64,000 nt of DNA from Candidatus Gastranaerophilales bacterium (GTDB lineage: Bacteria > Cyanobacteriota > Vampirovibrionia > Gastranaerophilales > Gastranaerophilaceae), in assembly GCA_944323625.1 (NCBI GenBank), contig CALUTD010000009.1:1-64000 (forward strand), read 5' to 3'. Made by a program: the position numbers and the translations under genes. This document shows, piece by piece, positions 6,989 to 17,272 of the stretch (positions within the stretch are counted from its first letter, which is position 1; each line of letters begins with the position of its first letter). Under the pieces are notes generated by a model. That model saw only the letters and a program-made list of their open reading frames with translations. It was not told where the DNA came from and searched no databases.

Positions 6989-8281
6989 ATGAAAAAGTTC
7001 ATAATTAAAACTTTGGGATGTAAAACGAATCAGGTTGAATCCGCTTTAATGGCGGAAGTTTTGGCTTTGGGCGGATATGCGGAAACTGATAATATTCAAG
7101 AAGCAGATTATTATATATTAAATTCATGTTCTGTTACTCATATTGCAGACAGTAAAAATCATTCATATTTAAGACGTGCAAAAAAAGAAAATCCATCCGT
7201 AAAAACAGTATTAACAGGTTGTATGGCGCAGCTTGAAAAAGATAATCTTCTAAATGATGAATATATTGATTTTGTAATCGGTAATTATGAAAAAAATGAT
7301 ATATTAAAAATATTGGAAAATGACAATAACTATTGTGTGTCAGATATATTTGAACATGATTATTTCAGATATGAAAAATTACATCAAACACACAGAACAA
7401 GAGCTTCCGTTAAAATACAAGACGGCTGTAATAACCGCTGCAGTTATTGTACAATACCTTTTGCAAGAGGAAAGAATCGTTCGAATCAGATTGAAAATAT
7501 AATTGAACAAATAAATATATTTTCGGATGAAGGATATAAAGAAACGGTTCTCACGGGAATTCACATTGGACAATGGGGCGAGGATTTTACCCCGAAATCC
7601 AATCTTAAACATCTGATTGAGGAAATAGAAAATACTTCAATTAATCGTTACAGACTCGGGTCATTAAATCCTTTGGAATTGAACAGAGAATTTATAGATT
7701 TTCTTGCCCAATCCGAAAAATTTTGCCCTCATTTTCATCTTTCTTTGCAATCCGTATGCGACAAAACTTTAAAAGCGATGAACAGAAAATACAACGTAGA
7801 ACAAATTAAAGAACTTGTAAAATATATAAATGAAAAATTTGAAAACGCTTTTATAGGAAGCGATATTATTGTCGGATTTCCTAATGAAACAATTGATGAT
7901 TTTGAAACAACATATACAAATCTCAAAGAAATAAATCTTACAAGGATTCATGTTTTTCCTTATTCAAGGAGAAAAGGAACAATAGCAGATACAATGCCCG
8001 AACAAATTGAACAAAGCGAGAAAAAAAGAAGAGCCGCAATTATTCAGGAATTGTCAGATAAAAAACTTAAAGATTTTTTTAAACAAAATATTAATACTGA
8101 AAATGAAGTAATAATTGAAAAAAACAGAGATAAAAAAACCAATCTTTTAAAAGGTGTAACCAAAAATTATATTAATGTGTTAATAGATGCGCCTGATTTA
8201 TTAAAAGATACTCTTCAAAAAGTTAAAATTACAGGATTTTCATTAGAAAAAGAAAAAATGCTTGCTGATATTATAAAATAA
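6989..8281 (+). CDS. mtaB: tRNA (N6-threonylcarbamoyladenosine-37 C2)-methylthiotransferase MtaB
   Basis: The 430-residue protein has the full methylthiotransferase plan. The N-terminal domain binds one cluster with C11 (LGCKTNQVE), C47 (NSCSVTHI) and C78 (TGCMAQ). The radical SAM core has C147-C151-C154 (CNNRCSYC), and a C-terminal TRAM-like region follows. The LGCKTNQVES motif distinguishes MtaB from MiaB and RimO. The enzyme adds a methylthio group to t6A at position 37 of ANN-decoding tRNAs. A TATACT box lies within 15 bases of the ATG and no ribosome site is obvious. Confidence 0.93.
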   Translation: MKKFIIKTLGCKTNQVESALMAEVLALGGYAETDNIQEADYYILNSCSVTHIADSKNHSYLRRAKKENPSVKTVLTGCMAQLEKDNLLNDEYIDFVIGNYEKNDILKILENDNNYCVSDIFEHDYFRYEKLHQTHRTRASVKIQDGCNNRCSYCTIPFARGKNRSNQIENIIEQINIFSDEGYKETVLTGIHIGQWGEDFTPKSNLKHLIEEIENTSINRYRLGSLNPLELNREFIDFLAQSEKFCPHFHLSLQSVCDKTLKAMNRKYNVEQIKELVKYINEKFENAFIGSDIIVGFPNETIDDFETTYTNLKEINLTRIHVFPYSRRKGTIADTMPEQIEQSEKKRRAAIIQELSDKKLKDFFKQNINTENEVIIEKNRDKKTNLLKGVTKNYINVLIDAPDLLKDTLQKVKITGFSLEKEKMLADIIK

Positions 8282-8308
8282 AGTCCTGATAAAAATATCG
8301 GGACTTTA
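8280..8308 (+). terminator. Terminator after mtaB
   Basis: The stem AAAGTCCTGAT/ATCGGGACTTT starts at the stop codon of mtaB and is followed by a mixed A/T stretch rather than a clean T run, so termination may be moderate. Confidence 0.6.
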
Positions 8309-8395
8309 TATATTTATTAGTTAATGTGAATATTAGCAAACATTTTAAATAAGTTTTTACAAATTTTTCATGTTTTGTACGAATAAAATTTTAAG

Positions 8396-8640
8396 ATAAG
8401 CAGACTTAACATAGCCTGAAGCGAAGCGGAATGCCGAAGATGCAAAAAAATATGAAATGTAGTAAGAACTGAAAAGTTTTAACGAAATGAGGCAGAATGC
8501 CTAAACAATGAGAAAAAATTAATAAGCTGAATGCACCCAAAGTGTATAGAATTGGTTATACCAACAGACAACCAAAATCATGTTTACCATATTCAACTAA
8601 TCAAGTCAGTTAGCATTGGATTGAAGCAAGAAAATGTTTA
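8396..8640 (+). repeat. Degenerate dispersed repeat
   Basis: This gene-free stretch resembles 19212-19480: both have GAAGCGAAGC/GAAGCGTAGC-like starts, a CAACAGACAACC segment followed by TCATGTTTA/TCACGTTTA, and the ending AGCATTGGATT/AACACTGGATT. The copy here has drifted toward AT. No open frame of interest crosses it. Confidence 0.5.
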
Positions 8641-8649
8641 AAATAATCA

Positions 8650-9015
8650 CTAGATAAAAATTAATTTATCAATTGTCTGTTTATCTTTAATATTATTTTT
8701 TTCAAAAAAATCTTCCTTGGAAATATACAACCCGTTATGTTTTCTATTCCAAACAATTTTTTTTGCCTGAACTCTTAAAACTCCGGGAAGTTCTTCCAAT
8801 TCCCACCAGGCTGCTTTATTTATATTTAATAAAGGTTTATCGGGAAAATTTTCAATCTGTTTTTTTATATTTTCTTTTCTCTTTTTTTGATAAAACTTAA
8901 ATGCCAAAATAATTAAAACACCAGCAGCTAAACAGGCAAAAAACAAAATATCATTTCCTGTTCTGTAACATATTCCTAAGATAATAAAATATACAAATAT
9001 ATTAAATTGATACAT
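8650..9015 (-). CDS. Membrane-anchored helix-hairpin-helix protein (ComEA-like domain)
   Basis: The 121-residue protein has two N-terminal hydrophobic segments (about 4-16 and 23-40), a lysine-rich linker and a C-terminal helix-hairpin-helix region (INKAAWWELEELPGV, then RKHNGLYISKEDF) like the DNA-binding part of ComEA. It could bind DNA at the membrane. It follows the 98-residue gene by 44 bases with a GAGG site and may share a transcript with the calpain-like protein gene. ComEA identity is not certain: the fold is general and no other competence genes are nearby. Confidence 0.6.
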   Translation of the reverse strand: MYQFNIFVYFIILGICYRTGNDILFFACLAAGVLIILAFKFYQKKRKENIKKQIENFPDKPLLNINKAAWWELEELPGVLRVQAKKIVWNRKHNGLYISKEDFFEKNNIKDKQTIDKLIFI

Positions 9016-9059
9016 ATTTTAAACCTCAATTTTTATTGCCAAAATAATAACAATATTTG

Positions 9060-9356
9060 CTAATCATTTATTTTTATACCAAATTCATCAAGTTTTAAAC
9101 ACAATTCTTTTTCTTTATTTGTCCATTTTTCAATTTCAGAACTAAGCTTGAACGATTCTGAACTTTTTTTAAGATTTTTTACATATCCAAGTTCAACAAT
9201 ATAGCGCCTTGGAGAGTTCTTAAAATCACTTTTTTCCATTTGTTTAATAAAATCCGAATATAATTCTTCAAGCTTTACAAGTGCGGCAGGTAAATTCTCA
9301 TTAGCTTTATTAATTTTTTTAATCATATTGTTTGATAATCCGTTAATATTTTTCAT
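9060..9356 (-). CDS. 98-residue helical protein of unknown function
   Basis: The protein is charged and predicted helical, without membrane segments or cysteines other than one near the C-terminus. No family recognised. The ATG lies eight bases after the stop of the giant calpain-like gene with an AGAGG site, so the two are co-transcribed and probably coupled. Small proteins placed like this beside a secreted protease or toxin are often chaperones, inhibitors or immunity proteins. That role is only suggested by position. Confidence 0.65.
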   Translation of the reverse strand: MKNINGLSNNMIKKINKANENLPAALVKLEELYSDFIKQMEKSDFKNSPRRYIVELGYVKNLKKSSESFKLSSEIEKWTNKEKELCLKLDEFGIKIND

Positions 9357-9364
9357 ATATACCT

Positions 9365-12300
9365 CTAGTCTATTTTAGCATAAAATATTCCACTAAAATA
9401 TTGTTCTAATTGATTAAATGTTAATATTTGATGTTGATTTGTGTGCCAAGGATTTGTAACTTTAAAAGCGATACCGCTTTTTGTCGCATCAGTGCGGATT
9501 GGTTTTAGAGAATATGCATGACCATATGCTATATCTAGTTTTTTATTTATAAAATATTGGTCACTCTTTCCGGATTTGGAACAAAGGCCAAAAACATAAT
9601 TATCCCAGTTATCAGAATTTAATAATAAATTTTTTGCATCAAATGAGTTTATATTTACAAAACCTGAGTTTTTAAATCCAAAATTAGAATAAACATCATT
9701 ATTCCAACCTCCATAATTTCTTAGTGTTTCTTCTTTAATAGTACCATTGGCTAAATCAACCAAATCATTTTGTAATTTTTGTATTTCGCTATTTATTTTG
9801 GTTTCGTTAGAAGAGATACATTCACGCACTTTATTATAGTCAATTATTGCGGTTTGTGTTTTTTTATCAATATTTGCTATTTTATTGAAATCATAGTTAT
9901 CAATATTGTGTTTTTTTGCTGTTTCATTAAGTTTGTTCAATGTTATATCAGTATCTCCAGTATATAATATATCATAAAGCAGTGATAGTTCTTTATTTGT
10001 AGAGTTAAACGGATTTATCCAAAATGACAACCTGTCTTGTATATAATTTTGTCCATCTTGTAATAAATTTAATCCGTAAGTATATTCGAGCATTCTTGCA
10101 CCCTCTGATCCTTTAACTATTTTACTTTGATTTACATAATCAGAAGTTAAATCACAAGTGCCAAGAGTAAATTCTACGGAACTATCAGGAAGTTTGCATG
10201 TAATATTTCCGGCAGCATCTTCAGTAAAACATCTTAATACATCTGCTCTTGTTTTTGGATTTTCCATTAATGAATAAAGAGAAGAAACAAGATAACAATC
10301 ACCTATCTTTTGCTGTGATATATTCATATCTGCTCCGTCAGGAAATAATTCATTATATGTTTTTTTGGATATTTTTAACTCTTCTATTTCGCCATTTTTA
10401 AGTTTTATTCCTACATTTTTGGAATCTGCAATTTGAAATACTTCACCGATTTCAGCATTCATTTTTGCATCCGTTAAACTTGAAAACGAGCTTACATGAT
10501 CTTTTCCGGTTTCTATAACGTCTGATATTTTTATATTTAAATCTTTATCTTTTATATTAAAATCGATGTCCTTTATATTTAAATCAGTATCTTTTATATT
10601 TAAATCTGTATCAATTTTCTTATTTAGAATATCTGTTTTTGAAATACCTTTAGAAATAGCCCCAACAGTTTCCTGCATTCCCACTGACATAGCACCGCCC
10701 ATTAATGTACTCAAAGTTACCTGCTCTGCCATCTCTTTTGCATCGAAGTTTTCTTTTAGATTATTTATAAAAGATAAATTTCCGTCTGCATCAATAATAT
10801 TTCCTTCTTCATTTAAGAAATTACCGTTTTCACCGGCAGCAGAACTTATTACATATTCACCGGCGCTGCTTAAACCGGCATCTACTGCACCATCAACAAA
10901 TTCAATTGCCGTTCTTTGAGTTGCAGACATTATTTTAGAAGCGACCTGATTTGTTATTGCGTTTCCTGCCGTTTTAGAAGCTATAGCTCCTGCAACTTTT
11001 TGACCTGCCACGTTACCTAGTTTTCCGGTAAGTCCATTTAAGGCACCAACACATAAATCTTTTACCAAGTCTTCTTTTACGTAGGTTACTAAATTGTCAC
11101 CTATATTTTTTCCGTTATCTTGCGTAACCGCATCAACAGCATTGATACCGGCTGTAGCTGCCATACCTATTGCTACGGCACCTAAAGGTCCTGTTGTTAC
11201 CGTAGCAACACCGACTGCTACTGCAACTGCTGTATTTTTTATAGTTTCATTTGTTTCTTCATAATCCATAATAGATTCTGAAGCTTTAGAATTTTCGACC
11301 TTCGATGCACCTTCATTTAATTCTTTTATACTGTCTTTTGAAAGTTCTTCTCCTGTAATAGATTTATATAGAGAAGCAAACTCTTCGGGACTGTCGGCGC
11401 TTTTTAACTGATTTGCCATATCTTTATAATTTTCAATTTGTGCTGTTGTCATATTTTCAGTTGTACCAATACCGACAACGTTATTTATACAGCTTATTCC
11501 CTTAGTAATAAGACCTTGAGAGTCAACTTGTTCTTCAAAGCTATTAGCTAAAGATGCAGCTTGTTCTGCAATCATATCAGCTATTTCATCTTTATTTAAC
11601 TGTGTTCCGTCATCTAATGTTAAACTGCCTTCTTCAAGTTCCTTTGCAGAATCTATGCTTTCCTTAATTGCTTCTAAATCCGGTTCCTGATTGAATACAG
11701 ATTTATACAATTCTTGAATTTTGGTGGGATCAGGATTATTTTCAAGTTTTTCCAGTGTTTCCATAAGATCTGAATTATCATTTAATTGACCTGAAGTACC
11801 TTTGCCAAACAATCCTTTTGCACTGTCCCAAAGAGCGCCTAAGCCTGTTTTTGAATCAGCTTCCGTTTCTATTTCTTCTTTTTGTTTTTCAAGCTCTGCC
11901 TTTATATCTGAAAGCATTGTATTTTCTATTTCATAGCCTTCATCATTAATACTTTCAAGCTTTTGTTTTGCGGCCAAATCAGATTTTGATGAGTTTTCTT
12001 CTAATTCTTCGGAGTCATAAACCTTTGTACTTGCTTTATCTGATGTTGTTCCAACAACAGTATGGACAATTTTAGGATCTTCGCCGTCTTTTCCGTTAGA
12101 AATTACTTTTAAATATTCAGTAGTTCCATCATCATTATTTTTTGTAAAATATACATTTTTAGTTCCGTCATCCGCCGTTGTATATTGAACTGAATAGTCA
12201 CCGCCTTCTTCATACAGTGATGAAGCTTTAAGAAATTCTACCTGTTCATCGGCATCAAGGGCTTTATATTCTTCGCCTTCTTTTGCTTTTTTATTTAAAA

Positions 12301-13300
12301 TATCTTCTGCGGTTTGGTTGTCAATATCTTTGTTTGTTAATTTTTTTTCCGCTTCTGTTTCATTTAAGTCTTTATTTTTTAGTTCTTTTTCAAGTTCTTT
12401 TTGAGCCTTTTCTTCTTCTTTAGCTTTTTTTTCTTCTTCTTTTTCTTCTGCTTTTTTTTGTTCATCTGTTTTTGATTGTGATTCTTCCTGAGAAATTTGC
12501 TGCTCAATACTTGCAAGCTCTTGTTCTTTTTGAGAAATTTGATTGTCAATTTCATTATTTCCTTCAGGAGCAGCGCTTTGAAGTCTTTGAACTTCATTTT
12601 GTGCTTCTTGATAAGCCTGTTGTTTTGTTTGAACATCTTGTTGAAGCTGCTGTTTTTTTGCATTAACTTCTTGTTCTTTTTGACTTACTATTGAATCCAT
12701 TTGGGATTTTTGTTGTTCAAGAGAACTTAATGTTGATTTTGCCCCGTCTAATTGAGATTTTAAAGTTCTTAATGTTGAATTGGCCGCATTAAGCTGTGTT
12801 GTTAATGCTGCTTTTTGAGAATTATATTGCTGCATTGCCTGTTGATATGCTGCTGTATTAGTTGTTCCGTCCTCATTTTTATAACTGCTTTCTGAAGGAG
12901 GCTGCAAAGAGGATAATTCTGAGCTTATAGTATTAACTGCACTTTGTGCACTGCTTACACTTGATTCTAAACCGCTAACAACTGACTGTTGCGATTGATA
13001 TTGAGTATCAATGGCAGATTTTTCAGACTGCATTGCCTGAAGTTCTGCCTCACCCGATTCGGAATTCTGTGCTTGAACAGCAGCATCGTATTCTGATTTT
13101 GCACTTTCTGCGGTTTGTTTGGCACTTTCTAATTCTTTACTATTGGGATCTTCTTGTTTTTGAGATTTTAAATCACTTATTTCACTGTTTAGAGCATCTC
13201 TTTTGGATTTTAATTCATTTAATTTTGCACTGTCCGTATTAAATGAGATTGTTTGAGGCATTCTTAAATATGAACTTCCGCTCATTTGATAATTCTCCAA
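9365..13300 (-). CDS. Giant coiled-coil protein with C-terminal calpain-like cysteine protease domain
   Basis: The 1311-residue protein starts with a long Gln/Ser/Glu-rich coiled coil (about 22-330, with an E/K block near 290-330). A hydrophobic glycine/alanine segment lies near 687-724 and a short repeat (DLNIKD, four to five copies) near 890-930. The C-terminal domain has the three calpain-type catalytic residues in order: C1002 (QQKIGDCYLVSSL), H1261 (YGHAYSL) and N1283 (VTNPW). I infer a C2-family thiol protease, but these matches are to motifs only. No signal peptide is visible. Size, the membrane-active-looking segment and a small downstream partner suggest a secreted effector or toxin. 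Confidence 0.75.
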   Translation of the reverse strand: MENYQMSGSSYLRMPQTISFNTDSAKLNELKSKRDALNSEISDLKSQKQEDPNSKELESAKQTAESAKSEYDAAVQAQNSESGEAELQAMQSEKSAIDTQYQSQQSVVSGLESSVSSAQSAVNTISSELSSLQPPSESSYKNEDGTTNTAAYQQAMQQYNSQKAALTTQLNAANSTLRTLKSQLDGAKSTLSSLEQQKSQMDSIVSQKEQEVNAKKQQLQQDVQTKQQAYQEAQNEVQRLQSAAPEGNNEIDNQISQKEQELASIEQQISQEESQSKTDEQKKAEEKEEEKKAKEEEKAQKELEKELKNKDLNETEAEKKLTNKDIDNQTAEDILNKKAKEGEEYKALDADEQVEFLKASSLYEEGGDYSVQYTTADDGTKNVYFTKNNDDGTTEYLKVISNGKDGEDPKIVHTVVGTTSDKASTKVYDSEELEENSSKSDLAAKQKLESINDEGYEIENTMLSDIKAELEKQKEEIETEADSKTGLGALWDSAKGLFGKGTSGQLNDNSDLMETLEKLENNPDPTKIQELYKSVFNQEPDLEAIKESIDSAKELEEGSLTLDDGTQLNKDEIADMIAEQAASLANSFEEQVDSQGLITKGISCINNVVGIGTTENMTTAQIENYKDMANQLKSADSPEEFASLYKSITGEELSKDSIKELNEGASKVENSKASESIMDYEETNETIKNTAVAVAVGVATVTTGPLGAVAIGMAATAGINAVDAVTQDNGKNIGDNLVTYVKEDLVKDLCVGALNGLTGKLGNVAGQKVAGAIASKTAGNAITNQVASKIMSATQRTAIEFVDGAVDAGLSSAGEYVISSAAGENGNFLNEEGNIIDADGNLSFINNLKENFDAKEMAEQVTLSTLMGGAMSVGMQETVGAISKGISKTDILNKKIDTDLNIKDTDLNIKDIDFNIKDKDLNIKISDVIETGKDHVSSFSSLTDAKMNAEIGEVFQIADSKNVGIKLKNGEIEELKISKKTYNELFPDGADMNISQQKIGDCYLVSSLYSLMENPKTRADVLRCFTEDAAGNITCKLPDSSVEFTLGTCDLTSDYVNQSKIVKGSEGARMLEYTYGLNLLQDGQNYIQDRLSFWINPFNSTNKELSLLYDILYTGDTDITLNKLNETAKKHNIDNYDFNKIANIDKKTQTAIIDYNKVRECISSNETKINSEIQKLQNDLVDLANGTIKEETLRNYGGWNNDVYSNFGFKNSGFVNINSFDAKNLLLNSDNWDNYVFGLCSKSGKSDQYFINKKLDIAYGHAYSLKPIRTDATKSGIAFKVTNPWHTNQHQILTFNQLEQYFSGIFYAKID

Positions 13301-13470
13301 TAATTAATAATAGTACTAATATTTCTTATCGGCATCAAGAGCTAAAACTTTATATATTGTTAAAAAATATTTACACTTAAACTCTTAACATTAAAACATC
13401 TTTAATTTACATATTAATTTTACAAGAGTAAAATATAAAAAGAAGGGATGAGAAGGGGTATAAATTCATC

Positions 13471-16400
13471 ATGCGTTATGTGCCTTTGCATGTGCATTCT
13501 GAATACAGTTTACTTGATGGAGCTATCAGAAATAAAGAACTGATAAAGTTTGCTCAGGAAAATAATTTTGAAGCTGTAGCAGTTACAGACCACGGGGTTA
13601 TGTATGGTGCTATGGAGTTGTACAGACTCGGGAAGGAAAATCAATTTAAAGTTCTTTTGGGGTGTGAATTCTATGTACTTCATGGTGATGTTACAAAGAA
13701 AGACCCGACAAACAGAGAACTTTTTCATTTAGTTTTAATAGCTAAAAATAATACCGGATATCAAAATCTTGTAAAGCTTGTATCAATTGCCCATATAAAT
13801 GGATTTTATTATAAACCGCGTATAAATCGAGAGATTCTTGAACAGCATACTGAAGGCCTAATTTGTCTTTCAGCATGTATTCAAGGAGAAGTCGTTCAGG
13901 AAATTTTAAACGGTAATAAAGAAGGCGCTAAAAATACAGCTAAATATTATAAAGATTTGTTTAAGGATGATTATTACATTGAACTTCAGGATCATAGACT
14001 AGATGAACAAAAACGCTCTAATCCCGAATTAATAAAAATTGCTCAAGAACTTGATATACCGCTCGTTATTACTAATGACAGCCATTATTTGAGAAAAGAA
14101 GATGCCTCATGGCATGATACTCTTCTTTGTATTCAAACAAATGCACTGAAAGAAGATGAAAAACGTTTTAGATTTCCCAATAATGAATTTTATGTAAAAA
14201 CACCTGAAGAACTCAGAGAAGCCTTCAGGTGGATGGATTCGGATTTATTTGAAGAAGCAATTGAAAATACTGCAAGGATTGCAGATAAGTGCCATGTAAT
14301 GATAAAAATGGGAGAGAATATACTGCCTCATTTTGATGTACCTCAAAATCATACAATTCCGTCTTATTTAGGGTATTTGGTACGCAAAGGTATAAATGAA
14401 AAATATGATGAAATAACTCCCGAAATTGAAGAAAGATGTAAATATGAACTTGAAATTATTAACAAAATGGGGTTTGATGCATACTTCTTAATTGTATGGG
14501 ATTTTATAAATTATGCAAAAACTCACGGAGTTCCTGTTGGTCCCGGTAGAGGCTCTGCAGCAGGTAGTTTGGTCGCTTATGCTCTCGGAATTACAGATCT
14601 TGACCCGATAAAACATCATTTATTGTTTGAACGTTTCTTAAATCCTGAACGTGTCAGCATGCCTGATGTTGATATAGATTTCGGTGACGGGCGTGAACGT
14701 GTTATTGATTATGTAACCCAAAAATACGGAAAAGATAAAGTATGTCAAATTATAACTTTTGGTACGTTGTCCGCTAAAGCTGCCATAAAAGCCGTAGCAA
14801 GAGTTATGAATATACCGTTTGAAATATCAAACAGAGTAAGCCAGATGGTGCCATCAGAAGTTGGAATGACAATAACAAAGGCGCTTGAAGTTTCACCTGA
14901 TTTTAAAAAAGTTTATGATGAAGATGCTACTTTAAGACATATAATTGATGAAGCAATCAAAATAGAAGGTTTAAAACAAAATACGGGTATGCATGCAGCA
15001 GGTGTTATTATAGCTCATCAGCCGTTAGATGAGATTTGTCCTGTTCAGTATGCAAAAGAAGGAAACGTAATAACAGAATTCCCAAAAGAAGATTGTGAAA
15101 AAATCGGTCTTTTAAAAATGGACTTTTTGGGGTTAAAGAACTTAACAATTATTATGCAGACAATTGAACTTGTCAAAAAATTAAAGGGTGTTGAAATTGA
15201 TATTAACAAAATACCGCTTGATGATCCTGAAACATATAAAATGCTTATAGCAGGAAATACAGACGGAGTATTCCAGTTAGAATCTTCGGGTATGAAAAAA
15301 CTTGTAAGGGATTTAAAACCTTCTGTATTTGAAGATTTAGGTGCTTTGGTTGCTTTATTTCGTCCGGGGCCGCTTGAGTCCGGCATGGTTACTGACTTTG
15401 TAGAAAGGAAACATGGCAGGCAAGAAATTAAATATGCTCATCCTTTACTTGAATCAGTTCTTAAAGATACATACGGAACAATAGTTTATCAAGAACAAAT
15501 AATGCAGATATTTCAGGTTTTGGCGGACTATTCGCTCGGTGAAGCGGACATGGTCAGAAGAATGATGGGTAAAAAGAAACTTGAAGAAATGGCGAAACAA
15601 AAAGTTCGTTTTGTTGAGGCAGCAAGTAAAAAAGGAATGACCGAACAGGCAGCGAATGAACTTTTTGAGCAGATTGAAAGTTTTGCCAAATACTGCTTTA
15701 ACCGGTCACATTCTGCGGCTTATGCTTTTGTTTCTTATCAAACTGCATATTTAAAGGCTCATTATCCTGTTGAGTATATCTGTGCAATGCTTTCCAATTC
15801 AAAAGATGATTTGGAAAAAATACAGCTTTATATTACAGAAGCTCAAAGACTTGGAATTAAAGTATATCCGCCTGATATAAACAAATCGAAATCGGAATTT
15901 TATACTGACGGAACTAATATAAGATTCGGATTAAATTCGATAAAAGGTATAGGAGATGCTGTTCAACAGGAAATAGCAGATGAAAAAGAACAAGGAGGCG
16001 AATATAAATCTATAGCCGATTTTGCGCAAAGAATTAATCCGAGAATAATAAATCGTAAAGCACTTGAAAATCTTTCACGTGCAGGTGCTCTATTGTCTTT
16101 GGTTCCTTCGAGAAAGCAAATGTATATTAATATTGAAAATATATTAAATGTAGCGACGAAAGAATCAGAAGCCAAAGAACTCGGGCAGGTCAGTTTATTT
16201 GCGGCAATGAATCCTTCTAATACCGGTAACAGCTATCAAATGCAGTCTTTTGAATTATTTGGGACACCGGAAGAATTTACCGACAAAGAGCTTCAAGAAT
16301 TTGAAAAAGAGTATTTAGGATTTTATTTAACCTGTCATCCTTTGGAATCTATACGAACAAAACTTCCATTTCTAACAACTCATACAATAGAAGAGTTAAA

Positions 16401-16914
16401 AGAAGTGCCGGATGGAACTTTCATAACTATTTGCGGACTTTTAAGCTCTGTAAGGAAAATACCAACAAAGAAAGATCCCACTAAATTTCTTAAAGCGGGT
16501 GTAATTGAAGATTTGACAGGAGAATTACAGTTTGTAGCATTTAATAAAACTTTTCAGACATATAATACTTTTATAGAGCTCGAAAAAAAAGTTATTTTAT
16601 CGGGTAAATATCAAAAAAAAGAAGACGGACAATCTCAAATTATAATTGACTCAGTTAAACCCGTTGAAAATAGTAATATAGTTACAATATCATTGATTAA
16701 AGAACTTCCGTTTGAAAAATTGGTGGCTATAAAAGATATGCTTGCAAACTTTAAAGGTTCAGATCCTTTGGTATTTAAAACAAGCGAAAATGGGGTTGAA
16801 ACTAAAGTTTTGGCAAATTCAAATTTTTGGGTAAATGCTTCAAATGATTTATCTCAAAATTTAGAGAAAAATTTTTCTCATGAACTTGATTTATGTATAA
16901 ATTCTATAGAATAA
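13471..16914 (+). CDS. dnaE: DNA polymerase III alpha subunit
   Basis: The 1147-residue protein opens with the PHP domain (PLHVHSEYSLLDG), continues with the polymerase core (PDVDIDF near 396-402, KMDFLGLKNL near 549-558), a tandem helix-hairpin-helix and a C-terminal OB fold (FITICGLLSS). It is the replicative polymerase catalytic subunit of the DnaE1 type, with normal length. The start is preceded by an AG-rich stretch (GAAGGGATGAGAAGGGG). It has its own transcription unit. A divergent gene encodes the calpain-like protein. Confidence 0.97.
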   Translation: MRYVPLHVHSEYSLLDGAIRNKELIKFAQENNFEAVAVTDHGVMYGAMELYRLGKENQFKVLLGCEFYVLHGDVTKKDPTNRELFHLVLIAKNNTGYQNLVKLVSIAHINGFYYKPRINREILEQHTEGLICLSACIQGEVVQEILNGNKEGAKNTAKYYKDLFKDDYYIELQDHRLDEQKRSNPELIKIAQELDIPLVITNDSHYLRKEDASWHDTLLCIQTNALKEDEKRFRFPNNEFYVKTPEELREAFRWMDSDLFEEAIENTARIADKCHVMIKMGENILPHFDVPQNHTIPSYLGYLVRKGINEKYDEITPEIEERCKYELEIINKMGFDAYFLIVWDFINYAKTHGVPVGPGRGSAAGSLVAYALGITDLDPIKHHLLFERFLNPERVSMPDVDIDFGDGRERVIDYVTQKYGKDKVCQIITFGTLSAKAAIKAVARVMNIPFEISNRVSQMVPSEVGMTITKALEVSPDFKKVYDEDATLRHIIDEAIKIEGLKQNTGMHAAGVIIAHQPLDEICPVQYAKEGNVITEFPKEDCEKIGLLKMDFLGLKNLTIIMQTIELVKKLKGVEIDINKIPLDDPETYKMLIAGNTDGVFQLESSGMKKLVRDLKPSVFEDLGALVALFRPGPLESGMVTDFVERKHGRQEIKYAHPLLESVLKDTYGTIVYQEQIMQIFQVLADYSLGEADMVRRMMGKKKLEEMAKQKVRFVEAASKKGMTEQAANELFEQIESFAKYCFNRSHSAAYAFVSYQTAYLKAHYPVEYICAMLSNSKDDLEKIQLYITEAQRLGIKVYPPDINKSKSEFYTDGTNIRFGLNSIKGIGDAVQQEIADEKEQGGEYKSIADFAQRINPRIINRKALENLSRAGALLSLVPSRKQMYINIENILNVATKESEAKELGQVSLFAAMNPSNTGNSYQMQSFELFGTPEEFTDKELQEFEKEYLGFYLTCHPLESIRTKLPFLTTHTIEELKEVPDGTFITICGLLSSVRKIPTKKDPTKFLKAGVIEDLTGELQFVAFNKTFQTYNTFIELEKKVILSGKYQKKEDGQSQIIIDSVKPVENSNIVTISLIKELPFEKLVAIKDMLANFKGSDPLVFKTSENGVETKVLANSNFWVNASNDLSQNLEKNFSHELDLCINSIE

Positions 16915-16919
16915 TTTAA

Positions 16920-17115
16920 AAAAAGCAAAAAAAATGTTTGCAGAGATTGCAAACATCAAATAAACACGAGGATATTAAGAGAGAGAGATTGTAAAATTTG
17001 TTTTTAATCATTTTGCCTAAAATGGCTGATTGTTTTTGTCTTCTCCTAACATTGCCTCTTAGTTTTTTTGAATTTTTCTTTTGCCCTCCTTTGTTTACTG
17101 TCTATATTTATATAA
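16920..17115 (-). ncRNA. Candidate minus-strand small RNA or antisense transcript
   Basis: Between dnaE and lysS, 340 bases lack a convincing gene. On the minus strand there is a perfect stem ATGTTTGCA/TGCAAACAT (16937-16959) followed by eight T, a good intrinsic terminator. No minus-strand gene lies nearby to use it. An AAGGAGGGC box and a TATATAAATATAGACAG stretch lie 150-190 bases upstream, and a further hairpin is at 17007-17033. A transcribed small RNA is a reasonable guess, but no known RNA family is recognised. Confidence 0.28.
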
Positions 17116-17272
17116 AGTTTTTTTGTTTTAGTGAATTGCTATTTTAACTTCTTTTTCTTAATATAAGTTTACATTTTAAACAGATAAAATATATAAGTAT
17201 AATTTTGTATTTTTTTCTAAAAATTCATGTTAATGATAGAATTTACTATATGGAATGAATTTTGGAGGCAAT

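Noticed and set aside
12379-12663. Lysine-rich 94-residue frame antisense-frame within the giant gene
   Set aside because: It is an alternate frame of the Glu/Lys/Gln-rich coiled-coil coding region on the same strand; the low-complexity codons create it.
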